The position numbers were made by a program, and so were the translations under genes. From contig DAOOIV010000010.1 in assembly GCA_035384605.1 (NCBI GenBank), positions 1 to 64,000 on the forward strand: 64,000 bases of DNA, read 5' to 3'. Shown here piece by piece: positions 1 through 9,073 of this stretch. Numbering within the stretch: the first letter of the stretch is position 1; each line of letters opens with the position of its first letter. This DNA comes from Phycisphaerae bacterium. Its GTDB lineage: Bacteria; Planctomycetota; Phycisphaerae; UBA1845; PWPN01. The notes beneath the pieces are model-generated. The model ran no database searches and had not been told where the DNA came from. It saw only the letters and a list, made by a program, of their open reading frames with translations.

Positions 1-109
1 GGTGGCTTTCAAAACTGGGATTCACGAGGGTCTGCCCGAACGATTGCGGCGCACCCGCGCTCAGCAGGGCCACGATCAGAACAGTCCGCCCAAGCCGCTC
101 AATTGGCAT
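1..109 (-). CDS. N-terminal fragment of a secreted protein (cut by window edge)
   Basis: Reading leftward from the ATG at 109 gives about 36 residues before the window ends. They form a basic start (MPIERLGR), a hydrophobic stretch (TVLIVALLSAG) and a likely signal-peptidase site near SFGQ, followed by LVNPSFES. The LVNPSFE motif after a signal peptide is common at the start of carbohydrate-binding-like domains of exported planctomycete proteins, including PEP-CTERM types. A GGAGG ribosome site sits just upstream (plus-strand cctcc near 115-120). The function of the mature protein cannot be told from this fragment. Confidence 0.6.
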   Translation of the reverse strand, partial: MPIERLGRTVLIVALLSAGAPQSFGQTLVNPSFESH

Positions 110-570
110 GGTAGCCTCCATCTCGACTCCGATATGGTTCCCCACAACCGAATCCGGTAAATTAAGCAATCATCCGCTCTCAGGTTCCATTGTAAACAAC
201 TTTCCAGTCAGACAAAAGCCTTCGGCGGCGATCCGCTCTCGTGTACACGCGACGTTCCAATAAGGACTGGGGATGCAGACTCTTTCTGAACTCGCTCTCG
301 GCTAGACGATTACCTCTGAGAGCCCAACTTTGGCCCATAGCCACCGGCCTGCCCGAGAACCGTTTGGCTCGGAGGTTTGCCACGGCCACCACGGCGACGT
401 ACGGGTAGCTTCCGCTGGCGCCAGAATCCACTCTGTGGCCTTCCGTGTGGAGGATTCCTATCCTCATGATCGACGAATGCCGAACGGATTCGGCAAGACT
501 AGGCGGCCCGGAAGGGATTCCGGGCCGAGCGGAGAGGATTCCGGGCCGAGCGGGCCGAGTGGGAACGTGA
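110..570. other. Intergenic, no gene seen
   Basis: No convincing coding sequence on either strand. The only structure I see is a direct repeat of an 18-base GC-rich unit (GGATTCCGGGCCGAGCGG) at 515-532 and 536-553, followed by a partial third copy. It lies just past the stop codon of the glycosyltransferase gene that reads towards it. Confidence 0.5.
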
Positions 571-2067
571 TCAGCCGCACAGAACCGGGGCGGGCTCGGG
601 CGGTATCTCGACAACCGGTGATGGCCGGAGTTGAACACCAGGCGTGGTTTCGCGCGAGTTGATCCATTCGCGCACCTGCGGGCAGACGCGGGCGTAGATC
701 GACTCGACCCGTCGCAAAACCACCGGCCAGGCATGGCGGCGGGCATGATCGCGGACTGTCTCGTGGTCAAATTGGATCCGGCCCGTGAAGAACTGTTCCA
801 GGGCACGGGCAATGGCCTCGGGGCTGGCATCATCTGCGAAGAAGCCTGACTCGCCTTCCGCGATGGCGTCCGTCGTGCCGCCGAAGCGGGTGCCGAGAGA
901 CGGCGTTCCTGAGCCGGCCGCCTCCAGGTAGACCAGGCCGAAGCCCTCCACGTCGCCGGGCGTTGGACGCGGGGTCAGAACAAACAGACTGGCTGAGGCG
1001 TAGGCCGCGCGTAGTTCCTCCTGGGTCAGCCGTCCGAGGAAACGCACGCGATGCGAGACAGCCAAGTCCGCTGCAAGCTTCTCCAGTGCGGGCCGTCCGG
1101 TGCCGTCGCCGACGATACAATACTCAAGATCCAATCGGTCGCCGACCAGCGCCATCGCCCGAATCACGCCGTCGATGTTCTTGCGCTGCCAGCCATACAA
1201 GGCCGCGACCGACATCAGGCGATTGGGCCGCCGATCGACTCCCTCGCATCTTCCAGGTGTATCCCCGAACGAACGAACCTCGCCAAGCGCACCGCCGCAA
1301 GCCGCCCCGGCAGGGGCGAAGGTGTGTAGCCAGGGGCGCGAGCCCCCGGCAACCGTGTCACATTGGCTGGTCAGCCCCAGTGGGGCGGCAGATGCTCCTG
1401 AACGGATCGGGTCTTCTATTGCCCCTTCGGGGCACGAGGGCTGCCGGCACGGTGGAGGCACGGAAGAGTCGAGTAGCTGAAGGCGAGTGTCGCCCTCCTG
1501 AAGAAAAAACTCCTCGACGCCATTCGGCACGACCATCGGAGTCTGTCGCACCCGGCAGGTCCGCTGGAACAGGTCGCTTGTGAAGCGGCTGACGGCGATA
1601 ATCTCATCCACGCGAGGCAGCGAAACCCAATCGACGAGCCGCTGGGTCCAGCCTCGCCCCCGCTCGCGTCGGGCCATACGCCACAGGAGCGGAGTCTTCT
1701 CGAACTTGAAACGCACCCAGGGGCTCAGAAAATCGTTTCCGTGCACCGTCAGGACCAGCGGTCGGCATCGCAGCGACAGCGGCGCATACCCGTAGTTCAG
1801 CGAGTGCCAGAGATCCAACTTGAAACTGGCCAGACGCGGCAGGTCGCGGGCCAGGTCGGTGGTCAGGATCGGGTATGTCGGAATGACCGGGTCGGGCTCG
1901 CATTGCTGGTTGGTGAACAGGTGCAGGTCGTACCCGCGGGCATACAGGTATTCGGCCGTCGCCCTCGCAACGGTTGACATGCCGCCGATCTGCTGCGAGT
2001 ACTCGTTAACGACCAGTCCCAATCGCGGCCCGCGATTCACAGGCAACTCCTGCATGAATAGAGGCAC
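571..2067 (-). CDS. GT4-family glycosyltransferase with an inserted low-complexity segment
   Basis: 498 residues with the GT-B fold layout of family 4: an N-terminal Rossmann part (GLVVNEYSQQIGG..., glycine-rich loop for donor binding; HGNDF at about 109-113) and a C-terminal part with VPNGVEEFF (about 180-188), the GDGTGRPALEKLA loop, and the E-x7-E type motif PTPGDVEGFGLVYLEAAGSGTPS region. Such enzymes transfer sugar from a nucleotide sugar at the inner membrane face to build surface polysaccharide. Residues about 200-278 have no counterpart in the family: they are rich in Ser/Pro/Cys/Gly and are encoded by palindrome-rich DNA, so the gene carries an in-frame insertion. A second ATG at 2055 is also possible as start. 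The toroid gene lies directly upstream on the same strand, so the two are probably co-transcribed. Confidence 0.85.
   Translation of the reverse strand: MPLFMQELPVNRGPRLGLVVNEYSQQIGGMSTVARATAEYLYARGYDLHLFTNQQCEPDPVIPTYPILTTDLARDLPRLASFKLDLWHSLNYGYAPLSLRCRPLVLTVHGNDFLSPWVRFKFEKTPLLWRMARRERGRGWTQRLVDWVSLPRVDEIIAVSRFTSDLFQRTCRVRQTPMVVPNGVEEFFLQEGDTRLQLLDSSVPPPCRQPSCPEGAIEDPIRSGASAAPLGLTSQCDTVAGGSRPWLHTFAPAGAACGGALGEVRSFGDTPGRCEGVDRRPNRLMSVAALYGWQRKNIDGVIRAMALVGDRLDLEYCIVGDGTGRPALEKLAADLAVSHRVRFLGRLTQEELRAAYASASLFVLTPRPTPGDVEGFGLVYLEAAGSGTPSLGTRFGGTTDAIAEGESGFFADDASPEAIARALEQFFTGRIQFDHETVRDHARRHAWPVVLRRVESIYARVCPQVREWINSRETTPGVQLRPSPVVEIPPEPAPVLCG
1236..1470. repeat. Palindrome-rich DNA insertion inside the glycosyltransferase gene
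   Basis: About 235 bases containing several GC-rich inverted repeats (for example gccgccccggcaggggcg, ccaggggcgcgagcccccgg, cagccccagtggggcgg and gccccttcggggc). Translated in the gene frame it gives a segment unrelated to GT4 enzymes, while both flanks keep the family motifs. Length and phase leave the frame open. It resembles the kind of palindromic element that in Rickettsia (RPE) is tolerated inside genes. That comparison is by analogy only; no sequence relation is claimed. Confidence 0.55.
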
Positions 2068-2197
2068 TGGCGGCCCCGGCTTCGCACAAGGGCCCCGCGG
2101 GGGGCAAGCAAGCCGCCAGGGGCGCCCTCAAGGCCAGTGACGAACTCATGGCAGGTCTGCGTCGCCTTCGGCGACTTCGACCATGCGCTACCGTTTC

Positions 2198-3424
2198 TCA
2201 GACCATGGCCGGCTCTGGTACAGACGATCCGACCTCGCGCCCTCTGTGACCGCCGCCAGGTATCTTGCACGACTGCTCCAGCAGCAGCGCGTCGATGAAG
2301 AACTTGGCTCCCCAGTTGACTACCGATAGCGGCATGTAGTCTCCGGTTAGCGGGTACGAGCCTCGCACGCCGCCTCGCAACGCCGGTTCTGGGTTGTCCA
2401 GGTCGGCCAATCTTTCCAACACGCCCAGAGTCCGCTCAGCCGCCTGCTGCAGTATCGGTAATCCCGTCCGTTGGTAAATCCGCAGCCACAAAAAGGCCAT
2501 CTGCGCGTATCCGGTCAGGCAAATCGACTTGCCCACCGGCTCGAAGCCCGGACCATATGCTCCGGACAGACGATCCTCGATAGCGTGCTCGGCCAATATC
2601 TCGACCGCGGGGAACACCGCCCGCCGATACGTTTCATCGTCGAGCAGTTCGCCCGATTCCCACATGCCGCCGAGCGTGTACTCGATCGGATGAAGAATCG
2701 GCGGCTGCCCGGGGGTCATCTCCATCTGGTCAAACCAACCATCCGAGCGGCGCTGAGCCAATACCCAGTCTAGATTGCGACGGGCTGCTTCCACGAAGTC
2801 CGTCCGCTCGGCTTGACGGCCCAGCTCGATCAACGGCCAGTCGACCCTCGAATGATAGGCATGCGGGAGCCCATGATACGAGGCGGTCCGCCACGCCCCG
2901 TCAGAATCCTGAACCTGGCACAACCACTCGCCTGCGGCAATTGCGGCGTCGAGATAGCGGGCCACGCCGAACTCGCGATAGCCGGCAACAAGTCCCTGGA
3001 TAATCTGTCCGGTGTTGAAGATGCGAGGCTCGCGCGGCTGGCCATCGAGCGGCAGACCGGCCGGAAAAGCTCCGCTCTGCATTTGCGTGGTCAGCAGCCA
3101 ATCCAGCATCCGACCGGCACGATCGCGCAGGTCTTGGCGGCCCAAATGCCTGGCCGCCTGCAGAAACGTCGGAACGATGTAGCCCGTCGTCTCCGGGTAC
3201 GGCGGCGACCAGCCCTTGAGCAGGTCATAGAACCCCGCCACACCCCCGCTACCAGTTTGATCTTGTGCACGGCACAGCCAATCGATGGCGGCCTCCAGAC
3301 ACTGGCGGGCGGCGCGGCGATCCGCCTTGCGGCGTCGCAGGTCTTGCCACAAGAGCCGGGCATGTCCGGCCGGACGCTGCCGCAGCCACCACAGAAGCCG
3401 AAGATCCGATAACTTCACGTGCAT
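2198..3424 (-). CDS. Alpha/alpha-toroid (terpene-cyclase-fold) protein of a polysaccharide locus
   Basis: 408 residues made of repeated helical hairpins carrying aromatic/glycine motifs: AIDWLCRAQDQTGSGGVAGF (about 47-66), MLDWLLTTQMQSGAFPAG, AGEWLCQVQDSDGAWRTA, NLDWVLAQRRSDGWFDQ. These match the QW-like repeats of the squalene-cyclase/prenyltransferase alpha-alpha toroid superfamily, without the catalytic DXDD motif, so cyclase activity is not supported. Stand-alone proteins of this type occur in exopolysaccharide gene clusters near glycosyltransferases. Here the gene is followed on the same strand by a GT4 glycosyltransferase and faces away from an AAC(3)-fold gene. No signal peptide is seen. 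The role is inferred from context only: possibly polysaccharide binding or modification. Confidence 0.7.
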   Translation of the reverse strand: MHVKLSDLRLLWWLRQRPAGHARLLWQDLRRRKADRRAARQCLEAAIDWLCRAQDQTGSGGVAGFYDLLKGWSPPYPETTGYIVPTFLQAARHLGRQDLRDRAGRMLDWLLTTQMQSGAFPAGLPLDGQPREPRIFNTGQIIQGLVAGYREFGVARYLDAAIAAGEWLCQVQDSDGAWRTASYHGLPHAYHSRVDWPLIELGRQAERTDFVEAARRNLDWVLAQRRSDGWFDQMEMTPGQPPILHPIEYTLGGMWESGELLDDETYRRAVFPAVEILAEHAIEDRLSGAYGPGFEPVGKSICLTGYAQMAFLWLRIYQRTGLPILQQAAERTLGVLERLADLDNPEPALRGGVRGSYPLTGDYMPLSVVNWGAKFFIDALLLEQSCKIPGGGHRGREVGSSVPEPAMV

Positions 3425-3617
3425 CTGACGGGTACCTGAACAGCTTCAGGATTTATCGGAGTGCCGGCGACTCCCATGCAGCTATCGTCCGTCAGGAACC
3501 AAAACCAACTGCCTCTTCCCACTTCGTATGTGGCCCGCGTCGCCCGAGTGTCCGATAAGCAAGGGAGAACCGAGGCCGTTGCCCGGATTGAGGCGGGTTG
3601 CACGCGCAGAGACTCCA

Positions 3618-4481
3618 ATGACGATGGTCGCTCCAGTAGCACAAGCGAAACGCACCGCAAAGCGGTGGGCCAGAACGTGCGCCGACGCCGTGGGACGGCT
3701 CGTTCGATCCACCACGCCGGCTGAGTTGACGGCAGCCCTGCGCGGCTTGGGCATCCGGCCCGGCCAAACCATGACCGTGCACAGTTCGTTCGACGGCATG
3801 CGGTATTTTAAGGGCACGCCGTTCCACGCCTTGCAGGCGATTCTCGATGTCGTTGGCCCCCAGGGCACCGTGGTGATGCCGACCTTTTCGTTCGACGGCC
3901 GAAGCTACGACTACCTCAGGAGCGGTCCCTCGTTTGACCTTCGCCGAACGCCGGCTCAGACCGGCCTGATCTGTGAGCTCCTGCGACGCCGCAAGGATGC
4001 GATTCGCAGCCTGAGTCCGACGCATTCGGTCGCGGCCGTGGGCCCGCTGGCCCGGATGATCGTCTCAGATCATGAAAACTCGCTGACCCCGTTTGACGAA
4101 CACTCGCCCTGGCGATACCTGCTTGAACTCAATGCGTGGATGGTGTTCGTGGGCGTTCCAGACCGCCTTCTGCCGGTGTCGGCGTCTCCCCATTTCGATG
4201 AATTGCTGGAAGGCGAATTCGGGGTGCGGATTTACCACCCGGAACGTTTCGAGGTCCGCGTGCTCGATGGTGAAGGCCGCGAGCGATGCATCGGCACCTA
4301 TGCCCACGACCCGGAGACCGGGCGGCACCGAGACTATGATCGAGTCTGCGAACACCAGGCGAGGATGGGTGTCTTGAAGCGATCGCGCGTCGGGGCAATC
4401 AGCTTGTGGGGGGGGCAGCTCCGGCCGTTGTTCGAATCCTACCGTGATCTGGCTCAAAAGGGCATCAAGGCGTATCGCTGA
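3618..4481 (+). CDS. AAC(3)/YokD-fold CoA-dependent N-acyltransferase
   Basis: 287 residues from the ATG at 3618; the frame stays open to an ATG at 3528. The protein has the antibiotic N-acetyltransferase fold: LGIRPGQTMTVHSSFDGM near the N-terminus, VVMPTFSFDG, then the signature SLSPTHSVAAVGPLA, which carries the catalytic His and the CoA-contacting region, and FDEHSPWRYL. Characterised relatives acetylate the 3-amino group of aminoglycosides, but most genomic relatives act on other amino-sugars or surface polysaccharides. Given the glycosyltransferase, toroid protein, carrier protein and adenylation gene around it, modification of an amino-sugar in a surface glycan is more likely than drug resistance (inference). 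The gene is divergent from the toroid gene and convergent with the GNAT gene. Confidence 0.8.
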   Translation: MTMVAPVAQAKRTAKRWARTCADAVGRLVRSTTPAELTAALRGLGIRPGQTMTVHSSFDGMRYFKGTPFHALQAILDVVGPQGTVVMPTFSFDGRSYDYLRSGPSFDLRRTPAQTGLICELLRRRKDAIRSLSPTHSVAAVGPLARMIVSDHENSLTPFDEHSPWRYLLELNAWMVFVGVPDRLLPVSASPHFDELLEGEFGVRIYHPERFEVRVLDGEGRERCIGTYAHDPETGRHRDYDRVCEHQARMGVLKRSRVGAISLWGGQLRPLFESYRDLAQKGIKAYR

Positions 4482-4551
4482 GACATGTCATCGCGATACC
4501 AGCTCTCGAGAAAGTGGGTCAGCCGAATGGAGGGCAGTGGGTTGCCGGTTG

Positions 4552-5400
4552 TCAGCGACGCACGAGAATCAGATCTTTCGTGTCCGTCCGACGGAACCCG
4601 TAGTGCTCGTATCGACGAATGGCGCTCTCATTCTCGGTACAGACCCACAGGACGATGCTCCTGCAGGTCCGACAGCGATTGAAGAAAACCTTGATCAGCT
4701 TCGCACCTATCCCCTGATCACGCCATGCCTCATCAACGCACCAGTATCGCAGTGTGGCCATCGCGCCGGCGGCCTCAAAGAACACCAGGCCCGCAATGGC
4801 GGCATCCCGCCGAACGATCAGGATTCTACCCGCCGATACGGCTTGCAGGATCTGATCCTGGTCCGGGATCTGCTTGGAATACGGGTCGAATGTCGTCTCG
4901 AGGAGACTGAGGATGGCAGGCGCATCGTCCGGCAAGGCGATTTCGACGTCCGGACTATCGCCGTGGCCCATCGGGTTGGGATCCATGCTTCGGACCATTC
5001 TCACCAGGACAGCCCGGTCGGCAAAGCCGTGCTTGCGGAACACGCGCGCCACCGGCGCCACGATGGCATCCTGGCCGACCAGATCGATCGCCAGCACGGC
5101 CCCCTCGGCAATCGCGTCAACACTTGCCAGCGACTCCTCGATCGCGTCCGCATCGGCAGCGAAATAGTAGAGATGGAAGAAGCCGCGGTCGCGGCGCCGG
5201 ATCCAGACCCAGCGCTCGTCCTGCAGGAATGACAGCTCTCCACGGTTCACCCAGCTCTCGATCTGCTTGGGGCCGGCGAAGAAATTCGTCACAAAACCCC
5301 GACCGCCGTGCTTGACCTGCCGGACAGCCGCGGCAATCTGGTCGCCTTCGGTCACCTGAGCGACCGCAGGCAAATTCGCGGTTTCGGAAATGGTTTGCAT
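4552..5400 (-). CDS. GNAT-family N-acyltransferase (two-part)
   Basis: About 282 residues from the ATG at 5400 (MQTISETANL); the frame runs upstream to 5466, but that part is proline/arginine-rich and has no family look. The C-terminal half (PDVEIALPDDAPAILSLLE... DEAWRDQGIGAKLI... ENESAIRRYEHYGFRRTD) is a canonical GNAT acetyl-CoA fold with the pyrophosphate loop R-x-x-G-I-G. The N-terminal half is also acyltransferase-like (tandem GNAT arrangement). It is the third gene of a set with an adenylation protein and a carrier protein, 56 bases after the carrier gene. It could transfer an aminoacyl or acyl group from the carrier rather than from CoA; this is inference. Confidence 0.75.
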   Translation of the reverse strand: MQTISETANLPAVAQVTEGDQIAAAVRQVKHGGRGFVTNFFAGPKQIESWVNRGELSFLQDERWVWIRRRDRGFFHLYYFAADADAIEESLASVDAIAEGAVLAIDLVGQDAIVAPVARVFRKHGFADRAVLVRMVRSMDPNPMGHGDSPDVEIALPDDAPAILSLLETTFDPYSKQIPDQDQILQAVSAGRILIVRRDAAIAGLVFFEAAGAMATLRYWCVDEAWRDQGIGAKLIKVFFNRCRTCRSIVLWVCTENESAIRRYEHYGFRRTDTKDLILVRR

Positions 5401-5455
5401 CGGTTTTGCCCACGCTTTGCGAGGCCCAAGCCCGCGAACCGGACGGACGCCGCAT

Positions 5456-5719
5456 TCATGCCGCACAGGGCGACACGACCGAAGCCACCAGGCCCCCCAA
5501 GGTAGTGAAGTTGTCCGAGCAGAACTGCCCGAAATCGACCTCGCAATTGAACCGTCTCTCGATGGCCGAGATCAGCTCCACAAATCCCATGGAGTCGACC
5601 AGGCCGCTCTCCAACAGGTCCGTATCGTCGGCAATGTCCGGCAGCGTCATCGCCCTGGCTTTCGCGTACTCCTCAAGTTGCTCGATGATGAATGCACGAA
5701 CGTGTACCTGATCGGTCAT
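5456..5719 (-). CDS. Acyl/peptidyl carrier protein
   Basis: 87 residues. The motif DTDLLESGLVDSMGFVELI holds the serine (about residue 43, in V-D-S-M) that receives 4'-phosphopantetheine. The rest has the four-helix carrier outline (MTDQVHVRAFIIEQLEEYA at the start; IERRFNCEVDFGQF before helix III). The start ATG shares one base with the stop of the upstream adenylation gene (TGATG), so translation is probably coupled and the two proteins are partners: the adenylation enzyme loads this carrier. A D-alanyl carrier-like (DltC-like) role is the closest known model. Confidence 0.88.
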   Translation of the reverse strand: MTDQVHVRAFIIEQLEEYAKARAMTLPDIADDTDLLESGLVDSMGFVELISAIERRFNCEVDFGQFCSDNFTTLGGLVASVVSPCAA

Positions 5720-7320
5720 CACACATTCTCCAGACTGCTTGCCAGCACGTCTCGATCGATCTTGCCGTTGGAGTTCAACGGCATCATGTCGCGGAACTGC
5801 ACCGATCGCGGGATCATGTAGTCCGGCAGCCTTCGACCACATTCCGTCAGAACTCGTTTGCGCACGACGTCATCGGCCCGTCCGCAGATGAACACGTGAA
5901 TGCCTTCCGCGCATCCGTCGCGAACCGGATAGGGGACAGCAACGGCCAGTTCCGTGCCGGCGGCCCGCCGAACCACGTGTTCGACTTCCTGCAGTTCCAC
6001 ACGGTACCCGCGGATCTGCACTTGGAGATCAATTCGCCCCAGGTAGTGAATGCATCCGTCCGGGTCGCGAATGACGCGGTCGCCCGTTCGATACCAGATT
6101 GCGTCGCCGCCGCCGGGGAGATGCACAAACTGAGAGGCGGTCTTCTCCGGTGCGTTCAAGTACCCCCGTGCTACCTGCGAGCCCGAAAGGCAAAGCTCAC
6201 CGGGCCGGCCGTCCGGCACCGGTCGGAGATTCTCGTCTACGACCGCCGCCTTTTGCGTCGAGAACACCGTCCCGATCGGCACATTGCCGTTCAGACATCG
6301 GGCCATCGAGTCAGGTGTCCATCGATAATGTGTGATGGTGATCGTTGCTTCCGTCGGCCCGTACAGGTTCTCGACGATCGAATTCGGCGCAGCCGCCTGC
6401 CATTGCGAGGCCAGGCCGGCGGGCAGCACTTCCCCCGCAAAAAAGCTCATTCGTAGCGTCGGAAACATGCCCGGCTTGAGCATGCGCATCCGCGACAAGA
6501 ACATGATCACCGACGGGACCGAATACCACAGCGTCAGGCGATTGTCCTGGATGAAACGGGCGGGAGCCATCAATTGCCGGTGCGGAATACTGCACAGGCA
6601 TGCTCCGTGGCTCCAAGTCGTGAACAGGTCGTGGACGCTGACGTCAAAGGTCATCTGGAAAGCCTGGCTGGCGCGGTCTTCGGGGGTGATGTCATACCGC
6701 TTGGAGATGTACTCCAGGTACGAGCCCACGTTGCCGTGGCTGACCGGCACCCCCTTAGGTTGCCCGGTCGAACCCGAGGTAAACAACATGTAAGCACACG
6801 CATCGGTGTTGACCCTGTCGGGGACGACCAGCTTCCCAGATCGGACCAACTCACCGGCGCCGACAAATCGGTGCTTGTTCCACCGCTCTCGGAAAGGCGA
6901 GACATCCGTGGTATCCGGGCAAATCAGCAGCAGCTGCCGATCGATCCCCTCCAGTACCTGGTCCAGCTTGGCAGCCGCCTCAGCGCCGACGATAACCGTA
7001 TCAGCTCCCGAAAGCATCAACATGTATCGGGTTCGCGCAGGCGGAAAGTGCGGATGAAGTGGAACGTAGCCCTTGCCGGACAGCAGAGTGCCGAGAACAC
7101 CAGCGTAAGCGGCAACGCTTCGATAGCCATACACTGCCCCGACAGGCTGAGTGCCGGGCTTGAACGTCCGGATGGTTGCCGCCAGATCAGAGGCCCGCGC
7201 CGCCAGTTCCGCGTAGGTCAGAATAGACTCACCGACCTCCAGCGCCGGCCGCCGGTCGTGGGCTTCCACCGACTTGACGAAGCCCGTAACCAGGCCTCTA
7301 TCAGTACTGGGCATTGCCAA
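5719..7320 (-). CDS. Amino-acid adenylation enzyme (DltA/NRPS A-domain type)
   Basis: 533 residues. Core motifs of the ANL superfamily are in order: A1-A2 LTYAELAARASDLAATI and KGYVPLHPHFP; A3 P-loop MLFTSGSTGQPKGVPVSH (about 178-195); A5 NLYGPTEATI; A7 WYRTGDRV; A8 GRIDLQVQIRGYRVEL; A10 PLNSNGKIDR with the catalytic lysine. It activates a carboxylic, probably amino, acid as the adenylate and loads the carrier protein encoded immediately downstream. No condensation domain is present, so it is a stand-alone loader like DltA rather than an NRPS module. With the GNAT and AAC(3)-fold genes nearby, it may supply an aminoacyl decoration for a surface polysaccharide (inference). The amino acid cannot be assigned by eye. 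Confidence 0.9.
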   Translation of the reverse strand: MAMPSTDRGLVTGFVKSVEAHDRRPALEVGESILTYAELAARASDLAATIRTFKPGTQPVGAVYGYRSVAAYAGVLGTLLSGKGYVPLHPHFPPARTRYMLMLSGADTVIVGAEAAAKLDQVLEGIDRQLLLICPDTTDVSPFRERWNKHRFVGAGELVRSGKLVVPDRVNTDACAYMLFTSGSTGQPKGVPVSHGNVGSYLEYISKRYDITPEDRASQAFQMTFDVSVHDLFTTWSHGACLCSIPHRQLMAPARFIQDNRLTLWYSVPSVIMFLSRMRMLKPGMFPTLRMSFFAGEVLPAGLASQWQAAAPNSIVENLYGPTEATITITHYRWTPDSMARCLNGNVPIGTVFSTQKAAVVDENLRPVPDGRPGELCLSGSQVARGYLNAPEKTASQFVHLPGGGDAIWYRTGDRVIRDPDGCIHYLGRIDLQVQIRGYRVELQEVEHVVRRAAGTELAVAVPYPVRDGCAEGIHVFICGRADDVVRKRVLTECGRRLPDYMIPRSVQFRDMMPLNSNGKIDRDVLASSLENV

Positions 7321-7699
7321 ATCCCCGATCCGTCGGGCTTGTTGGTCATGACGGGCGGGAGCGCGCCTTCTCGACGCGGACTACGAGACTCTCCTCGTCT
7401 CCGTCGCATACCGGGTTATCGGCACAAGCACCGGGCCGGTTAAGTAACCAGGCGCAGGCGGGAGCGACGGATCGTGCGGACCGAGAAAACACATAACGTG
7501 CACACTGATAAGTACTTGCGTGCATTCGTTCCCCCGGCAGATAGTCCGGCGACGGCATCGGTCGCGCCGGCGTTGCACTGGCAAGGGCGGAAGGTAAAAC
7601 AGGCGATGTCGGCCGGCCGCCCGGACGCATCGAGCGCTCTGGCGCGGTCGAACGGCAGCCGGTGCCAGATTATGACCGCAGCGCATCGTGGAGTCCTGA
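7321..7699. other. Intergenic between divergent genes
   Basis: 379 bases between the divergently read adenylation gene and the GH99-like gene. Short open frames here are arginine-rich and look like noise. The promoters of both neighbours should lie here, but I cannot point to a clear -35/-10 or -24/-12 pair. Confidence 0.4.
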
Positions 7700-8866
7700 A
7701 TGGAAAGAGTCGGACCAAACCATGTAGTTCGCCGCGGGAGTCGCCGCAATCAGGCGGTCTTTTTCTGTATCCTCGGCCTTCCGGCCCTGTCTCTCGCGGC
7801 GTCGGCCGTCCCGGCAACGGAGCCGACGTGCAGTATCAGACCGGTACCGGCCATTGGCATGTGGTATACCGTGTGGTGGACAAAGGACGATCAGTTCAAG
7901 CACTGGGTCAACTGCCACGTGTTGCCCACGCGCGGCCCGTACACCGCCGGTGATCCACAGGTCATTGCCGCCTACTACGCTCAGCTTCGCGATCTCGGTG
8001 TTGACTTCCTGATCATGGACGACACCAACTGTGTCGGGAACGACGGCGGCCGAATCAACGACAACATCCGGGCATGGTTCGATTTCATGGACCGGCTTCC
8101 CTCCGCCGAGCGCATTCCCATCTGCATCGGCGGCGGGGGAGAGATGCGGGAGGAGGGAGTGAAGGGCCAGAGCCGGGCGGCGGATTTCTACTGGCAGGCA
8201 TGGGCACAACGACCAAGCTACTTTCACCTCGACGGCAAGCCGCTGCTGTTGGTCGATACGGACGACAACTATGGGCCGGGCGACTGGGACGACTCGCGGT
8301 TCGCCGTTCGCTGGGCCTACAACGGCGACAACTACGAATCCATGGCCAAGCGCAAGACGTGGGGATGGGGATCATACGAACCGGCGCCGATCCTCGCCGA
8401 ATCGATGAGCATCTGGCCCGGCCACCGCTTTCCCAAGCACGTGGCCGAGCAGGGACGGGATCCGCTGGAAGAGTCTCGCGAAGGCGGCCGGCTTTACGTC
8501 CGCATGTGGCTGCGCGTTCTCAAGGCGCGCCCTCGATTCGTTACCATCGCCGACTACAACAACTTCGAGGAAGAGACGGCCATCGAGCCCAGCTACACCT
8601 GGGAGGATCCCCATGGCCATGCGGTGCCCGACCTGTACCTTCGCATCACGCGGGCCTATGCCGCACTCCGAACCGAAACACCGGTGCGGGGCGAATACTA
8701 TCGCGACGAGGCGAAACCGGAGGTGTTCCTTTTCGACGGCAACCGGTTCATCCATCAGCACGCCATGCCTCGGCGGGCCGTGATCATGCTCACGCCGACA
8801 GGTGTGCTCGAGCGCATGCGAAACAAACTCGGCGGCGGCTCGCCTTCGTCACAGCCGTCGTCCTGA
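7700..8866 (+). CDS. Secreted GH99/GH71-like glycoside hydrolase family protein
   Basis: 388 residues with an N-terminal export signal (hydrophobic FFCILGLPALSLAASAVPA, cleavage after AVPA or so). The mature part begins GMWYTVWWTKDD, then QLRDLGVDFLIMDDTN, DGKPLLLVDTDDNY and FVTIADYNNFEEETAIEPSYTW. The latter resembles the (beta/alpha)8 catalytic region of GH99-like and GH71-like proteins, where a W/N-x-F-x-E-x-T-x-IEPS pattern lines the active site. Probably acts on mannan-type or related glycans outside the cytoplasm. It precedes a GH130 gene, which supports mannoside processing. A GTGGAG ribosome site precedes the ATG. Confidence 0.7.
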   Translation: MERVGPNHVVRRGSRRNQAVFFCILGLPALSLAASAVPATEPTCSIRPVPAIGMWYTVWWTKDDQFKHWVNCHVLPTRGPYTAGDPQVIAAYYAQLRDLGVDFLIMDDTNCVGNDGGRINDNIRAWFDFMDRLPSAERIPICIGGGGEMREEGVKGQSRAADFYWQAWAQRPSYFHLDGKPLLLVDTDDNYGPGDWDDSRFAVRWAYNGDNYESMAKRKTWGWGSYEPAPILAESMSIWPGHRFPKHVAEQGRDPLEESREGGRLYVRMWLRVLKARPRFVTIADYNNFEEETAIEPSYTWEDPHGHAVPDLYLRITRAYAALRTETPVRGEYYRDEAKPEVFLFDGNRFIHQHAMPRRAVIMLTPTGVLERMRNKLGGGSPSSQPSS

Positions 8867-9073
8867 TAGGGTCGGGCCCGCCAATCAGGGACATCATCTT
8901 CACGGCGGCACGAGGAGGTGCCGGTGCGTCATGTGACAGGGGTCTCCGGTCGATAGAGACTATCGGTTTGAACCCGGGGGCAAACCGACGCACTGGCGTT
9001 GCGTAAAATACTCGGGTATGTTATCGGCCGCTTGAAGGGATCGGTCCGCAGTCGGAGGAAGCAGCAAACGGAC

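Noticed and set aside
3618..4481. Aminoglycoside resistance gene
   Set aside because: The AAC(3) fold is there, but no other resistance or mobile genes are near and the neighbours are polysaccharide and carrier-protein genes, so a biosynthetic role is more likely.
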